Assembly: GCA_047601745.1 (NCBI GenBank)
Contig: JASGIS010000001.1
Location: forward strand, 1,612,001-1,676,000
Reading direction: 5' to 3'
From: JAKPAM01 sp047601745
GTDB lineage: Bacteria; Pseudomonadota; Gammaproteobacteria; Burkholderiales; Burkholderiaceae_E
Length of the DNA: 64,000 nucleotides
The notes beneath the pieces are model-generated. The model was given only the letters and a program-made list of their open reading frames with translations, was not told the DNA's origin and searched no databases. Of the stretch, positions 1 through 6,636 are shown in pieces. The position numbers and the translations under genes were made by a program. Within the stretch, counting starts at the first letter, position 1. Each line of letters opens with the position of its first letter.

Positions 1-214
1 CCGTGTGACCCAAGCCCATGAAGATCCTGGCCCAGTGGTGTGCGCCGGAGCAGGCTTCCATCGCGACGGTGCACGGCGGCGGGTTGGCGATCAGTTCGAC
101 CAGTTGGTCGCCACGCACGACTGGCCGTACCAACTCAGCCTTGCCGGCCTCGTTGACGCTGTGCACGGCGAACACGTTCTTGGCCAGGTCGATGCCAACG
201 TAGACGATGCTCAT
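1..214 (-). CDS. IS110/IS1111 family transposase, N-terminal fragment (runs off window)
   Basis: The first 71 residues are visible on the minus strand, starting at an ATG at 214 behind a GGGGAAG ribosome-binding site. They begin with the DEDD-type RuvC-like core of IS110 transposases: VGIDLAKNVFAVHSV carries the first catalytic Asp, and MEACSGAHHWAR is the conserved block that follows. The rest lies beyond base 1, so intactness cannot be judged. It differs in sequence from the two other IS110-type transposases in the window, so it is a third, distinct element rather than a recent copy. Confidence 0.85.
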   Translation of the reverse strand, partial: MSIVYVGIDLAKNVFAVHSVNEAGKAELVRPVVRGDQLVELIANPPPCTVAMEACSGAHHWARIFMGLGHT

Positions 215-324
215 GGACTTCCCCTTCCGAATGAACGTTGATGAGAGTTCGCACTTCCCGTCATGGCACTTCGATGCCGGTTGCCGCTCTGCGGCTAGCT
301 CGGGACTGGGAAGTCCCTTTCATT
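1..324 (-). mobile_element. IS1111-type (IS110 family) element, cut by window edge
   Basis: Only the 5' part of the element is inside the window. It has the transposase start, about 110 bases of upstream non-coding end, and a subterminal repeat GGGAAGTCCCT at 308-318 followed by TTCATT. Directly after that (325) comes an attC R' box, so the element sits inside or at the edge of a cassette recombination site, as described for the IS1111-attC group. The same subterminal repeat flanks the element at 1482-2984. Confidence 0.75.
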
Positions 325-332
325 CGTTAGGC
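325..332 (+). other. attC R' half-site
   Basis: CGTTAGGC follows directly on the end of the IS1111-type element and matches the R' boxes of the other cassette sites. The remaining attC would lie on the far side of the element, outside the window. The bases 333-526 before the next gene hold no convincing ORF. Confidence 0.6.
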
Positions 333-526
333 CGCATCAGCCATCACCCTGCACGATCGTTGCGCTTGGGATGCAAGGCTCTCACACTGGCGTGTTTTCC
401 CACCAAGCTTGCGCCATCGCTCACCTTGACAGCTTGGCATGGGCGTTCGAGCAGAACATTGCTACGCGACGTCGGGAAGGCATTTTCCCGCGCACAGTTG
501 GCGTATGCCGAGCAGAATGTGCCGCT

Positions 527-1309
527 TCATTTCCGCACATGTAGCCTGAAACCGAATGCGTCGGCAGCACCGAGTTCCGGTCGGAGTGTCTGGCCGGGAA
601 ACTCGTAGTCCCCGCCGTTCAAAGAGCGGTAGGGGATCGGCTCTGTGGTTTCCAAAGACCGCATCCGGTCACGCAATGCGCTGCTGGCAGCTTCGAACCC
701 TGGCGCGTCCATCCTATCCGTTTCCCAGGTGACGAAAGGCGGTAGCACGTCGAACCCCGGATAGTAGAGGATGCCGTGATTGATTGGGAATAGAACGTCA
801 TCTATAGGTCCGCAGATTCCTCGTGAAGAATAGTTCTCCTGCCTGCCGCCCACTGAAACTACAAGCATGGCGCGTTTGCCAGCAAACACTCCTTCGCCAT
901 ATCTATCCCCCCCACGGCGCTCATTGGACACACCAACACCGTATGCAAAACCCGCGGAATAGACGCGCTCAACCCAACCCTTGAGAATCGCTGGCATCGA
1001 GTACCACCAGAGGGGAAACTGAAGGATCACCGCATCAGCCCATAAGAGCTTTGCCTGCTCCGCCTTCACATCATCGGTGAGCGTCCCGGTAAGAAAGGCG
1101 GAGCCTGAAGCGTAGGCGACCCGCATGCGTTCATCCGGCGCAAGCGTTGGGAAGTCCGAGCGATCAATGTTTGATTTCCAACCCATCGCATAGAGGTCTG
1201 AAACATTTACTTCATGACCCAAAGCCATAAGTTCGTGCGTCGCAACATCGCGCAGTGACGCGGTAAGCGATTGCGGTTCGGGGTGAGCGAAGACAAGGAA
1301 GACTTTCAC
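527..1309 (-). CDS. NAD(P)H quinone dehydrogenase-like flavoprotein
   Basis: A 260-residue protein of the flavodoxin-like NAD(P)H dehydrogenase (quinone) family, expected to reduce quinones or related electrophiles with two electrons using FMN or FAD in the cytoplasm. The N-terminal beta strand and phosphate loop (MKVFLVFAHPEP, 1-12) and the FPLWWYSMPAILKGW block (98-112) that shapes the flavin and substrate site are clear. Translation starts at a GTG behind AGGA. The gene reads opposite to all other cassette genes between an R' box (325) and an R'' box (1471), so it would need its own promoter, presumably in the 160 bases upstream of 1309. The substrate is not predictable. Confidence 0.85.
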   Translation of the reverse strand: MKVFLVFAHPEPQSLTASLRDVATHELMALGHEVNVSDLYAMGWKSNIDRSDFPTLAPDERMRVAYASGSAFLTGTLTDDVKAEQAKLLWADAVILQFPLWWYSMPAILKGWVERVYSAGFAYGVGVSNERRGGDRYGEGVFAGKRAMLVVSVGGRQENYSSRGICGPIDDVLFPINHGILYYPGFDVLPPFVTWETDRMDAPGFEAASSALRDRMRSLETTEPIPYRSLNGGDYEFPGQTLRPELGAADAFGFRLHVRK

Positions 1310-1470
1310 ATGCGATCCTATCGTTCTGGCATTTGAATCATCCTACGTGCAACTCATCCACGGCGATTGACCTCAAGCAAGGTTTCATTGCCCATCCTCT
1401 ACACTTCCTCGATGACCCACTTGACAACTTACGCACGGATGAACCGATCGCACGCACAGCCGAGCGTGCG

Positions 1471-1481
1471 ACCTAACCCGT
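1471..1481 (+). other. attC left part (R'' box), separated from its R' by an IS1111-type element
   Basis: ACCTAAC at 1471-1477 fits the R'' consensus and lies just outside the left end of the IS1111-type element. The partner half with a long hairpin and an R'-like box is at 2985-3100. The 160 bases between this box and the start of the quinone reductase gene (1310-1470) carry no ORF and are the likely promoter region of that gene. Confidence 0.5.
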
Positions 1482-1802
1482 CTACAGGGACTTCCCGGTA
1501 AGTCAACGATTTCGGTGCTGGCTGTTTTCGATATTCACCTTTTCTGTTTTCCATCAAGACATGGGCTCGGACTCGATGCAGCGCCACAGAGAACAGACTG
1601 CACATCTACAGGCGGCCTTGTTGCACTCGTGGTCGGTGCGGGCCCAGATACCAACCGCTCAGCAGGGCTCCATTCACTCGCCGCCGTCGCCGCCATTGGC
1701 TCGGCACAGGGTTAGTCGAGCTTGCCTGCTGCCGGTCTGACCTGTGTGATGCATCTTCGAGCGCATGTCTACGGGAAGAACTTGTATGTTGGCGTGGGCG
1801 TT
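1482..1802 (-). ncRNA. Candidate seekRNA/bridge RNA region of the IS1111-type element
   Basis: The IS1111 group encodes its target-guiding RNA in the long non-coding end downstream of the transposase. The 321 bases between the transposase stop and the element's end hold no credible ORF on either strand and occupy exactly that position. No secondary structure was computed, so the exact RNA ends are unknown. Confidence 0.4.
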
Positions 1803-2889
1803 TCAGACCGAGGCGGTGCCGCGTACTGCCGGCACGTCGCCAGGCTTGACCGAGACGTAGTTCGGGTCGAACGCCCGCCCCTTGGCCAGCAGCGCCCAGG
1901 CGATGCGCGCGTTCTTGTTGGCCAGCGCCACCACCGCCTTCTGCCAGCCCACGCGGGCCAGCAGTTGCACCAGCCATTGCGAGATCTTGTCCGTGCGTTT
2001 GTGCGCCGTCATGACGGCCGACTTCGCGCCCTGGATCAGCAGCGTGCGTAGATAGTCGTCGCCGCGCTTGGTGATGCGCCCGAGCACCGTCTTGCCGCCA
2101 CTGGAGTTCTGCCGGGGCACCAGGCCCAGCCACGAGCCGAACTGCGCTCCGCTCTTGAACTGCTTGAAGTCACCCACCGTGGCGACCAGCGCCGAGGCGG
2201 TCACGGGGCCGATGCCGCTGAGCTGGGCGGCCATCCTGGCTTGCTCGTCGCTGCGCACGTGGGCCGTGATGCGCTCGTCGCAACTGGCCATGTGGCACTC
2301 ACTCCAGCTCGATCCAGTGCAGCCGGGCTTCCTGCAGCGCCAGGCGTGCGATACCCGGCAACTCGTTGCTCGCGTCTTCCAGCACGTCGGCCAGACCCTG
2401 GCGCAGCGCCCCGGGGCTTTGCGCGAAGACGATGCCGAACTCGGTGAGCAGGCCGCGGATGCGGTTGATGCAGGCGGTGCGGTCTTCCTTGTAGCCTTCG
2501 CGCAGCCGGTGGATGGCCAGCAGCGCCTGCTGGGCAGGCGTCTTCATCGGGATGAAGCGCATGTGCGGCCGGCCGGCGGCCTCGCAGATGGCGGCAGCAT
2601 CATTGGCATCGTTCTTGCCACCCTTGCCGGCCATGCGGTAGGGCGTGACGAAGTGGCCGGCGACCAGGCGCGCATCCAGGCCATAGCCGCGCAGCTTGCG
2701 CGCCCAGTGATGCGCGCCACCGCAAGCCTCCATCGCGACCACGCAGCCGGCGGGCAGTTGCACGCACCAGGCGGCGAACTTGTCAGCGGGCAGCGCCTTT
2801 GCGACGACCAGGCGGCCGGCCGCATTGACCGCATGGATCTGGATGACGCGCTTGGCCAGATCGACTCCAACTCGGGTAATCTCGTTCAT
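1803..2889 (-). pseudogene. IS110/IS1111 family transposase, frameshifted
   Basis: The start is the ATG at 2889, behind AAAGGGGAAG. The N-terminal part has the DEDD core (GVDLAKRVIQIHAV, then DANDAAAICEA) and ends at a TGA near 2299. The C-terminal half resumes in another frame with the helix-hairpin-helix-like GIGPVTASALVATVGD and the WLGLVPRQNSSGGKT block carrying the conserved Ser. The break coincides with a tandem GAGTGAGT; removing one four-base GAGT copy would restore the frame, pointing to a small duplication. The element is therefore probably unable to move on its own unless the frameshift is bypassed. It differs from the partial transposase at base 1 although both elements share the same terminal repeats. 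Confidence 0.8.
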
Positions 2890-2984
2890 GGGCTTCCCCT
2901 TTCGCATGGCTGCAGATTGACGATTCGCACCATCAATCTTGGCGCCTCGGCGCCTTGGTCAGAAGGTGGGAAGTCCCTTCGTAT

Positions 2985-3100
2985 TCGCTCGAGCCGACCC
3001 GCTGCGGCATGCGGGCTTGCCCGCGTGACGCATGATGAACAGAGGCGGCGCGCGGACAAGCCCGCATGCCGCAGCGGTCGTCTCAGCTCCAACGTTATAC
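2985..3100 (+). other. attC right half with long hairpin
   Basis: Two arms, 2996-3025 and 3051-3079, are near-perfect inverted repeats of about 28 bases with one bulge and one mismatch. An R'-like GTTATAC lies at 3094-3100. This is the fold expected of a large attC whose R'' side was displaced to 1471 by the IS. The R' box deviates from GTTAGGC, so recombination may be weak. Confidence 0.55.
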
Positions 3101-3119
3101 CTCTTGATGAACGCGTCGA

Positions 3120-3359
3120 ATGGCACCCGCAGTTGTCCGTGATGGCAGGTTCCGCCTGTTATTCTTTTCACGGGAGGAACCGAGGATGCACGTGCATCTC
3201 TCGCCTCCGGATGGAGAGGCGAAGTTCTGGCTGACGCCCTCGGTGGAACTGGCAACCTCTACGGGCCTATCTGCGCGACAATTGCGAGAAGCGCAACCCG
3301 TTGTCGAACGGCATCTGGTGGAGATCGAGAATGCCTGGAGCCGCCGCTTCGGTAGCTGA
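3120..3359 (+). CDS. DUF4160 family protein (toxin-antitoxin-like)
   Basis: This 79-residue protein matches the DUF4160 pattern: an N-terminal strand pair with an RFRLLFFSREEP stretch, then the signature HVHLSPPDGEAKFWL, and a C-terminal helix block LSARQLREAQ...VERHLVEIENAW. DUF4160 genes usually pair with a downstream DUF2442 gene, as here, where the next gene starts 29 bases before this stop. Such pairs are treated as toxin-antitoxin-like, but their activity is not settled. The gene begins about 20 bases after an R' box, so the pair forms one integron cassette. The start chosen is the only in-frame ATG before the signature. Confidence 0.8.
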   Translation: MAPAVVRDGRFRLLFFSREEPRMHVHLSPPDGEAKFWLTPSVELATSTGLSARQLREAQPVVERHLVEIENAWSRRFGS

Positions 3360-3588
3360 AGTCACGAATATTTCCAAGCACGGGCTCTGGCTCTTGCTGG
3401 GAGATGAGGAGTTGCTTCTTCCGTTCGAGCACTTTCCGTGGTTCAAGAAGGCGACGGTCGAGCAGATCCTGCAGGCCGAGCGGCCCACGGCGAACCATCT
3501 GTACTGGTCTTTGCTCGATGTGGATGTGTCTGTCGAGTCGATTCGCGATCCGTCGGCCTTTCCACTTGTGGCGCGCGGCGAGGTATAA
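3331..3588 (+). CDS. DUF2442 family protein, partner of DUF4160
   Basis: The protein has 85 residues from an ATG at 3331 preceded by GGAGATCGAGA. The core (ISKHGLWLLLGDEELLLPFE, followed by HFPWFKKATVEQILQ and the YWSLLDVDVSVESI strand) is a compact DUF2442 fold. It overlaps the DUF4160 gene by 29 bases, which implies translational coupling and a two-protein unit. Its stop codon overlaps the start of an attC site, the usual cassette layout. In analogous pairs the DUF2442 protein is the presumed DNA-binding or antitoxin partner; nothing here proves which is which. Confidence 0.75.
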   Translation: MPGAAASVAEVTNISKHGLWLLLGDEELLLPFEHFPWFKKATVEQILQAERPTANHLYWSLLDVDVSVESIRDPSAFPLVARGEV

Positions 3589-3679
3589 CTGGTCGTTGCA
3601 TCGGACGCTTGACCCATCCTTGCGCTTGCTGCCGCGGTCACACGGTCGCGTCAAGTGCCGCTGAACTAATTAGTTAGGC
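3583..3679 (+). other. attC recombination site
   Basis: An R''-like GTATAAC at the stop codon of the DUF2442 gene is followed by a GC-rich imperfect palindrome (GGACGCTTGACCC ... CAAGTGCCGCTGAAC) and an R' box GTTAGGC at 3673-3679. The total is 97 bases. The inner sequence is closely similar to the sites at 5335, 6023 and 19097, which defines the array's own attC family. Confidence 0.85.
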
Positions 3680-3686
3680 CTACCAC

Positions 3687-4184
3687 ATGTTCACTCGCGC
3701 TGAGCTTGAAGCGATAGAGCAAGATCGCCTGACTCACGGGCCAGTGGTCGGTGGCCACCCGGATCTCTATTCAGTGGTCGGTGGCTACCCAGGTCTCTAT
3801 TTCACGGCCTACCCCCAGCATGCTTTCCGCACTCCCTCCTCCGAGGAGTACATTCGGGTCACGCGCGCCCTACGACTGGCTGCAGACAATGGCATCAAGT
3901 TCTGGTGTTCAGCCGAGTGGGCTGCTGGTTGGAGCGGCAGGGAGAGTTACTTCGCTCCTTATCTGCATGGCGCGCAGTTTGAGCCAATATCTGAGGACGA
4001 GTTCAATAGAATTGTTCAGGAGAGTTCAAGTGAGCTGATTGCGCCGCTATCTCTCTCCCTTCATGCGCCCAATGGGTTCGTCGGGGCAATTCTCATGTAC
4101 TCAATAAAGAGCGACTTCATTGTTTCTCTAGTCGCGGAGTATGACGATGAATTCATTCACCACTTCTGGGAAAGTACGGCCTAA
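3687..4184 (+). CDS. Cassette-encoded hypothetical protein, 165 residues
   Basis: No family is recognised. The protein is soluble-looking and acidic, with no signal peptide or membrane segment. Residues 20-39 are a tandem repeat of a ten-residue unit (VVGGHPDLYS then VVGGYPGLYF), visible in the DNA as a 30-base direct duplication at about 3744-3803. The gene starts 8 bases after the R' box and ends inside the next R'' box, so it is a complete cassette. The duplication may be a recent event within the gene, since the rest of the protein has no repeats. Confidence 0.75.
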   Translation: MFTRAELEAIEQDRLTHGPVVGGHPDLYSVVGGYPGLYFTAYPQHAFRTPSSEEYIRVTRALRLAADNGIKFWCSAEWAAGWSGRESYFAPYLHGAQFEPISEDEFNRIVQESSSELIAPLSLSLHAPNGFVGAILMYSIKSDFIVSLVAEYDDEFIHHFWESTA

Positions 4185-4238
4185 CAATTCATTCAAACCG
4201 ACGTTGCTTCGCAACGCGACTTGATTCAGGCGTTAGGC
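4179..4238 (+). other. attC site, short 60-base type
   Basis: GCCTAAC (4179-4185) and GTTAGGC (4232-4238) flank a compact palindrome, GACGTTGCTTCGCAACGC in the middle. This is the classic 59-base-element architecture and unlike the longer sites elsewhere in the array, suggesting that this cassette was captured from a different source pool. Confidence 0.92.
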
Positions 4239-4241
4239 AAC

Positions 4242-4718
4242 ATGACCATCGAGCTTTTGCCCTCCGCGATGATGGGTCACTGGACTCACTGCGACCCGAA
4301 GGTCTGCGAGTTTCAGCACGGCGCAACAATGATCTATGTGGACTACAGCGACGACAAGCCAATGGGATCTAGATTGTCAGTCGCTCAGACAACTATCCAG
4401 CTGGCGTTCAACGAAATGGATAGCGTGCTCGAATTTGCGCATCTAATTTCTGAACATCAAAGCCCCGAGTTTTGGCAAAACGCAAGCCGAATCAATCTAA
4501 GGCAACATCCACTCATCGTTTTCGCTATTCGCTATCCTATAGACAGCGACGCGCCGATCTACGAAATTTCTTGGAATCCACTCTTTAAGCCGGAGTCTGG
4601 TATTGCGCTGTCCGATGAGGGGGTGGACGAGCAAGTACACATTGGTAAGCTCCCAGATGATGGGGGGAGCATTTTCGTCAAACGCCTGGGGGCACATCGG
4701 TATGTGCAGGTTGCCTGA
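4242..4718 (+). CDS. Cassette-encoded hypothetical protein, 158 residues
   Basis: No family is recognised. The ATG at 4242, three bases after the R' box, is preferred over the in-frame ATG at 4221 because that one lies inside the attC. The sequence is a mixed alpha/beta soluble protein with several aromatic residues (WTHCDPKVCEFQHG near the start, YEISWNPLF later) and no export signal. Two cysteines lie close together near residue 25 without a zinc-ribbon pattern. The last codons overlap the next R'' box. Its GC content looks lower than that of the chromosomal flanks, typical of cassette genes. Confidence 0.7.
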   Translation: MTIELLPSAMMGHWTHCDPKVCEFQHGATMIYVDYSDDKPMGSRLSVAQTTIQLAFNEMDSVLEFAHLISEHQSPEFWQNASRINLRQHPLIVFAIRYPIDSDAPIYEISWNPLFKPESGIALSDEGVDEQVHIGKLPDDGGSIFVKRLGAHRYVQVA

Positions 4719-4879
4719 CATTGCGTTGCAGCGGACGCTCGACCCGGCCAGCCGCCAGCCGCCAGCCGCCAGCCGCCAACCGCCAACCGCCAACCGCCAA
4801 CCGCCAACCGCCAACCGCCAACCGCCTGCGGCAGCAGGCATCCGTCCGCATCAAGCGCCGCTGAATTTTATCGTTAGGC
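4713..4879 (+). other. attC site expanded by a heptanucleotide repeat
   Basis: GCCTGAC (4713-4719) and GTTAGGC (4873-4879) are 167 bases apart, against 97-102 for related sites. The arms CGGACGCTCGACCC and CAAGCGCCGCTGAA are intact, but the tip of the hairpin has been replaced or extended by the repeat at 4748-4824. Integrase-bound boxes at the base are preserved, so the site might still fold. Confidence 0.85.
4748..4824 (+). repeat. Heptanucleotide tandem repeat inside an attC
   Basis: Eleven perfect 7-base units lie in tandem: four CCAGCCG followed by seven CCAACCG, the two variants differing by one base and arranged in blocks. The block order indicates stepwise expansion of one unit after a point change. 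The array ends in CCTGCGGCAGCAGG, a small hairpin. Confidence 0.95.
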
Positions 4880-4887
4880 CTATAAGA

Positions 4888-5340
4888 ATGAGCGCACTTT
4901 CCGCAATAGAGGTGCAGGACCTGCTGAACCGAAATCTCCCGACTGTGGATCACCGCGGAGAGGTGATTGAGAGCATTGGAGCCTCATCACTTCGAATCCG
5001 CCTACCGTTGAGACCGGAGTATCTCAGCCGCGATCTCCCTGCCGGCTCGAATCAAGTGGTTATGTCTGGGCCGGTGATGATGGGTTTCTCGGACACCGCA
5101 CTTTACGCCTGCATTCACGCTTTCTATGGAAACGAGATATTCGCCGCGATCGTCTCTTTCAATGTCGCTTTCTTCAGAATCGCGGGTGCAGATGACCTTG
5201 TCGCAGAGGCGAAGCTACTACGCAAAGGAAAAAGGCTTGCTTTCGCCGAGGCTCATCTCTACTCCGGTGCTTCGACAGAGCCCTGCGCACAGATCACGGC
5301 CACCTATGCCATCAGACCCGTGGTTCGCGCACAAGCCTAA
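4888..5340 (+). CDS. PaaI/DUF4442-type hotdog-fold thioesterase
   Basis: A 150-residue hotdog-fold protein. The central PVMMGFSDTALYACIHAFYG helix with its preceding strand, followed by AAIVSFNVAFFR and the strand LLRKGKRLAFAEAHLYS, is the PaaI-like thioesterase pattern in which the helix Asp (here in FSDTA) is catalytic. It would hydrolyse an acyl-CoA thioester in the cytoplasm; the substrate is unknown. The ATG at 4888 lies 8 bases after the R' box; longer in-frame starts run through the attC and are rejected. The stop overlaps the next R'' box. It is unrelated in position to the second PaaI-type gene at 41746. Confidence 0.8.
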   Translation: MSALSAIEVQDLLNRNLPTVDHRGEVIESIGASSLRIRLPLRPEYLSRDLPAGSNQVVMSGPVMMGFSDTALYACIHAFYGNEIFAAIVSFNVAFFRIAGADDLVAEAKLLRKGKRLAFAEAHLYSGASTEPCAQITATYAIRPVVRAQA

Positions 5341-5431
5341 CAAGTCGCTGCAATAGATACTTGACCCGTCCGTGCGCCCGCTGCCACGGTCGCACGGCCG
5401 CCTCCAGTACCGCTGAACTAAATCGTTAGGC
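5335..5431 (+). other. attC recombination site
   Basis: GCCTAAC (5335-5341) spans the stop of the thioesterase gene and GTTAGGC is at 5425-5431. The inner arms match those of the sites at 3583 and 6023 (GATACTTGACCCGTCC and CCGCTGAAC). Length is 97 bases. Confidence 0.92.
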
Positions 5432-5448
5432 ATCAAGAAGGAACCGCA

Positions 5449-6021
5449 ATGCGCATTCGTCTGTCCGCTGTCATCCTTGCTGTGGCTGCATCGTTGCCGG
5501 CAATCACTTGGGCGTCATTCAAGCCGATTCGAGTGCTGGCACCTGAGTTGGTCGGGCTGACATGCCTTGACACCGGCATATGCATTGACGATATGGCCAA
5601 GCTACCAGAGGCGATTGCACTGAGGACTGAGGCCGTGACTTTCGTGTCATCCCGAATTGAGCGAATCGGCAGCATCCCGAAGTTCGTGTTTTGCTCGCAG
5701 TCGGTCTGTGCAAACAGCTTCGGGTTCACGAACCAGGGGGCGTATCATGTCGGCACCCGCGGTATTGTAATCGGTCCAAAAGGGTGGAAGTCATTCTTCG
5801 TAAGGCATGAACTGATTCATCATGTGCAGATGGAGAACATTGGCAGTCTGCACGCCTTGCTGTTCACACCGACCTGGTTCATCGAGGGTATGGCGTACTC
5901 GCTCAGCGAAGATCCGCGAAGACCTCTTCCCGAACCACTTGAGAGCTGGCGCAGGCAATTTGAAGACTGGTATCCGGCAATCAAGGAACAAGATCTCTGG
6001 GCCGTCGCGCGCGCACTTTGA
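5449..6021 (+). CDS. Exported putative metallopeptidase (HEXXH), cassette-encoded
   Basis: This 190-residue protein has an N-terminal signal peptide (charged MRIR, hydrophobic LSAVILAVAASLPAI, cleavage likely near ITWAS). A zincin motif HELIH lies at 120-124 in the context FVRHELIHHVQ, and a downstream WFIEGMAY (143-150) provides a glutamate as possible third zinc ligand, as in gluzincins. It would act in the periplasm or outside the cell. Four cysteines upstream (near 39, 45, 82 and 87) could form disulfides. A ribosome-binding site AAGGAA precedes the ATG. The gene lies between two attC sites. Family and substrate are not recognised. Confidence 0.75.
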   Translation: MRIRLSAVILAVAASLPAITWASFKPIRVLAPELVGLTCLDTGICIDDMAKLPEAIALRTEAVTFVSSRIERIGSIPKFVFCSQSVCANSFGFTNQGAYHVGTRGIVIGPKGWKSFFVRHELIHHVQMENIGSLHALLFTPTWFIEGMAYSLSEDPRRPLPEPLESWRRQFEDWYPAIKEQDLWAVARAL

Positions 6022-6022
6022 T

Positions 6023-6124
6023 GCCTAACGGGCCGTTGTGTCGGACACTTGGTGCGTCCGCGCGTCTGCTGTCGTGGTTGCGGTCGCACGGCCGCGTCAC
6101 GTGCCGCTGACTTTATCGTTAGGC
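6023..6124 (+). other. attC recombination site
   Basis: GCCTAAC (6023-6029) starts two bases after the stop of the metallopeptidase gene and GTTAGGC is at 6118-6124. Length is 102 bases, with a GC-rich hairpin of the local attC family. Confidence 0.92.
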
Positions 6125-6161
6125 AGCAAAGACCTACTCACGCCATCTAAGAGGCACGCAC

Positions 6162-6488
6162 ATGCCAACCATCTATGAGAAGCGCACCTACTCTGTAGTC
6201 GTCGGCAAAATGTCCGAGGTCATTCGTCTCTACCAGGCTCTCGGATGGCCTGCCTTGGAAGCCGGCGGGTTCTCGAAGAACCTGGTCGGCTATTTCACGT
6301 CCGACAGTGGCGAGCTTCATCAGCTAGTCCATTTGTGGCGATTTGAAAGTGACGAGGGTCGTCGAGATTTTTGGAAGCGACTCTCTGATGACAAAGACTT
6401 TGCGACGTTCGCAACCCAACTGCGCCCGCTACTTCGAACTCAAGCCAATCAGTTGCTCGTTGCTGCTCCCTGGGGGCCGCGTCCATAG
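6162..6488 (+). CDS. NIPSNAP family protein
   Basis: This 108-residue protein has the NIPSNAP ferredoxin-like (dimeric alpha-beta barrel) pattern: N-terminal IYEKRTYSVVVGKMSEVIRLY, then GYFTSDSGELHQLVHLWRF with the conserved H-x-W strand, and the helix DEGRRDFWKRL. In bacteria these small proteins are poorly characterised; some are thought to bind or modify small hydrophobic compounds. It starts 37 bases after an R' box and its stop codon abuts an R''-like box, so it is a cassette gene. Full length for a single-domain member. Confidence 0.85.
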   Translation: MPTIYEKRTYSVVVGKMSEVIRLYQALGWPALEAGGFSKNLVGYFTSDSGELHQLVHLWRFESDEGRRDFWKRLSDDKDFATFATQLRPLLRTQANQLLVAAPWGPRP

Positions 6489-6583
6489 GTTGACGGCCCA
6501 ACCGGCCTCCTACCCCGTGCACGAGTTGCTGCCTACTCCTGCGTTCCACACCCATGCGCTACGGCTGGCTGCGTCAGTTAGAC
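6488..6583 (+). other. Candidate degenerate attC
   Basis: GGTTGAC begins on the last base of the NIPSNAP stop codon, the position of R'' in the other cassettes, and GTTAGAC lies at 6577-6583. The 96-base length fits, but both boxes deviate and the inner arms do not resemble the local family, so this is a weaker call. Confidence 0.4.
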
Positions 6584-6614
6584 GGCCAGATGTCAGAAGT
6601 AGACAGGGATGAAG

Positions 6615-6636
6615 TATATTGCTAGTTTGCAATATA
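6615..6636 (+). promoter_or_regulatory. Perfect 8-base palindrome, candidate operator of the TumE/TumA unit
   Basis: TATATTGC and GCAATATA are perfect inverted repeats separated by six bases, and the last base is the first base of the tumE-like start codon. An AT-rich palindrome at the start of a toxin-antitoxin operon is a good candidate for autoregulation by the wHTH antitoxin encoded downstream. Confidence 0.55.

Larger units (their letters stand above)
1482..2984 (-). mobile_element. IS1111-type element inserted in an attC site
   Basis: The element is bounded by inverted subterminal repeats AGGGACTTCCC (1486-1496) and GGGAAGTCCCT (2968-2978), each a few bases in from the end, a hallmark of the IS1111 branch of IS110. 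It contains one transposase gene, now frameshifted, with about 95 bases upstream and about 320 bases downstream of non-coding sequence. Its flanks join an R'' box to a hairpin-rich attC half. The exact ends are inferred to within a few bases. Confidence 0.75.

Noticed and set aside
1515..1715. 66-residue ORF in the IS1111-type 3' end
   Set aside because: No ribosome-binding site and no family; the region is the expected guide-RNA end of the element.
4748..4824. CRISPR array
   Set aside because: Units are 7 bases in direct tandem without spacers; no cas genes are in the window.
4497..4953. Minus-strand ORFs with GGWRLAV repeats
   Set aside because: They arise from the heptanucleotide array inside the attC read in shadow frames; no start context, and they run through the cassette site.
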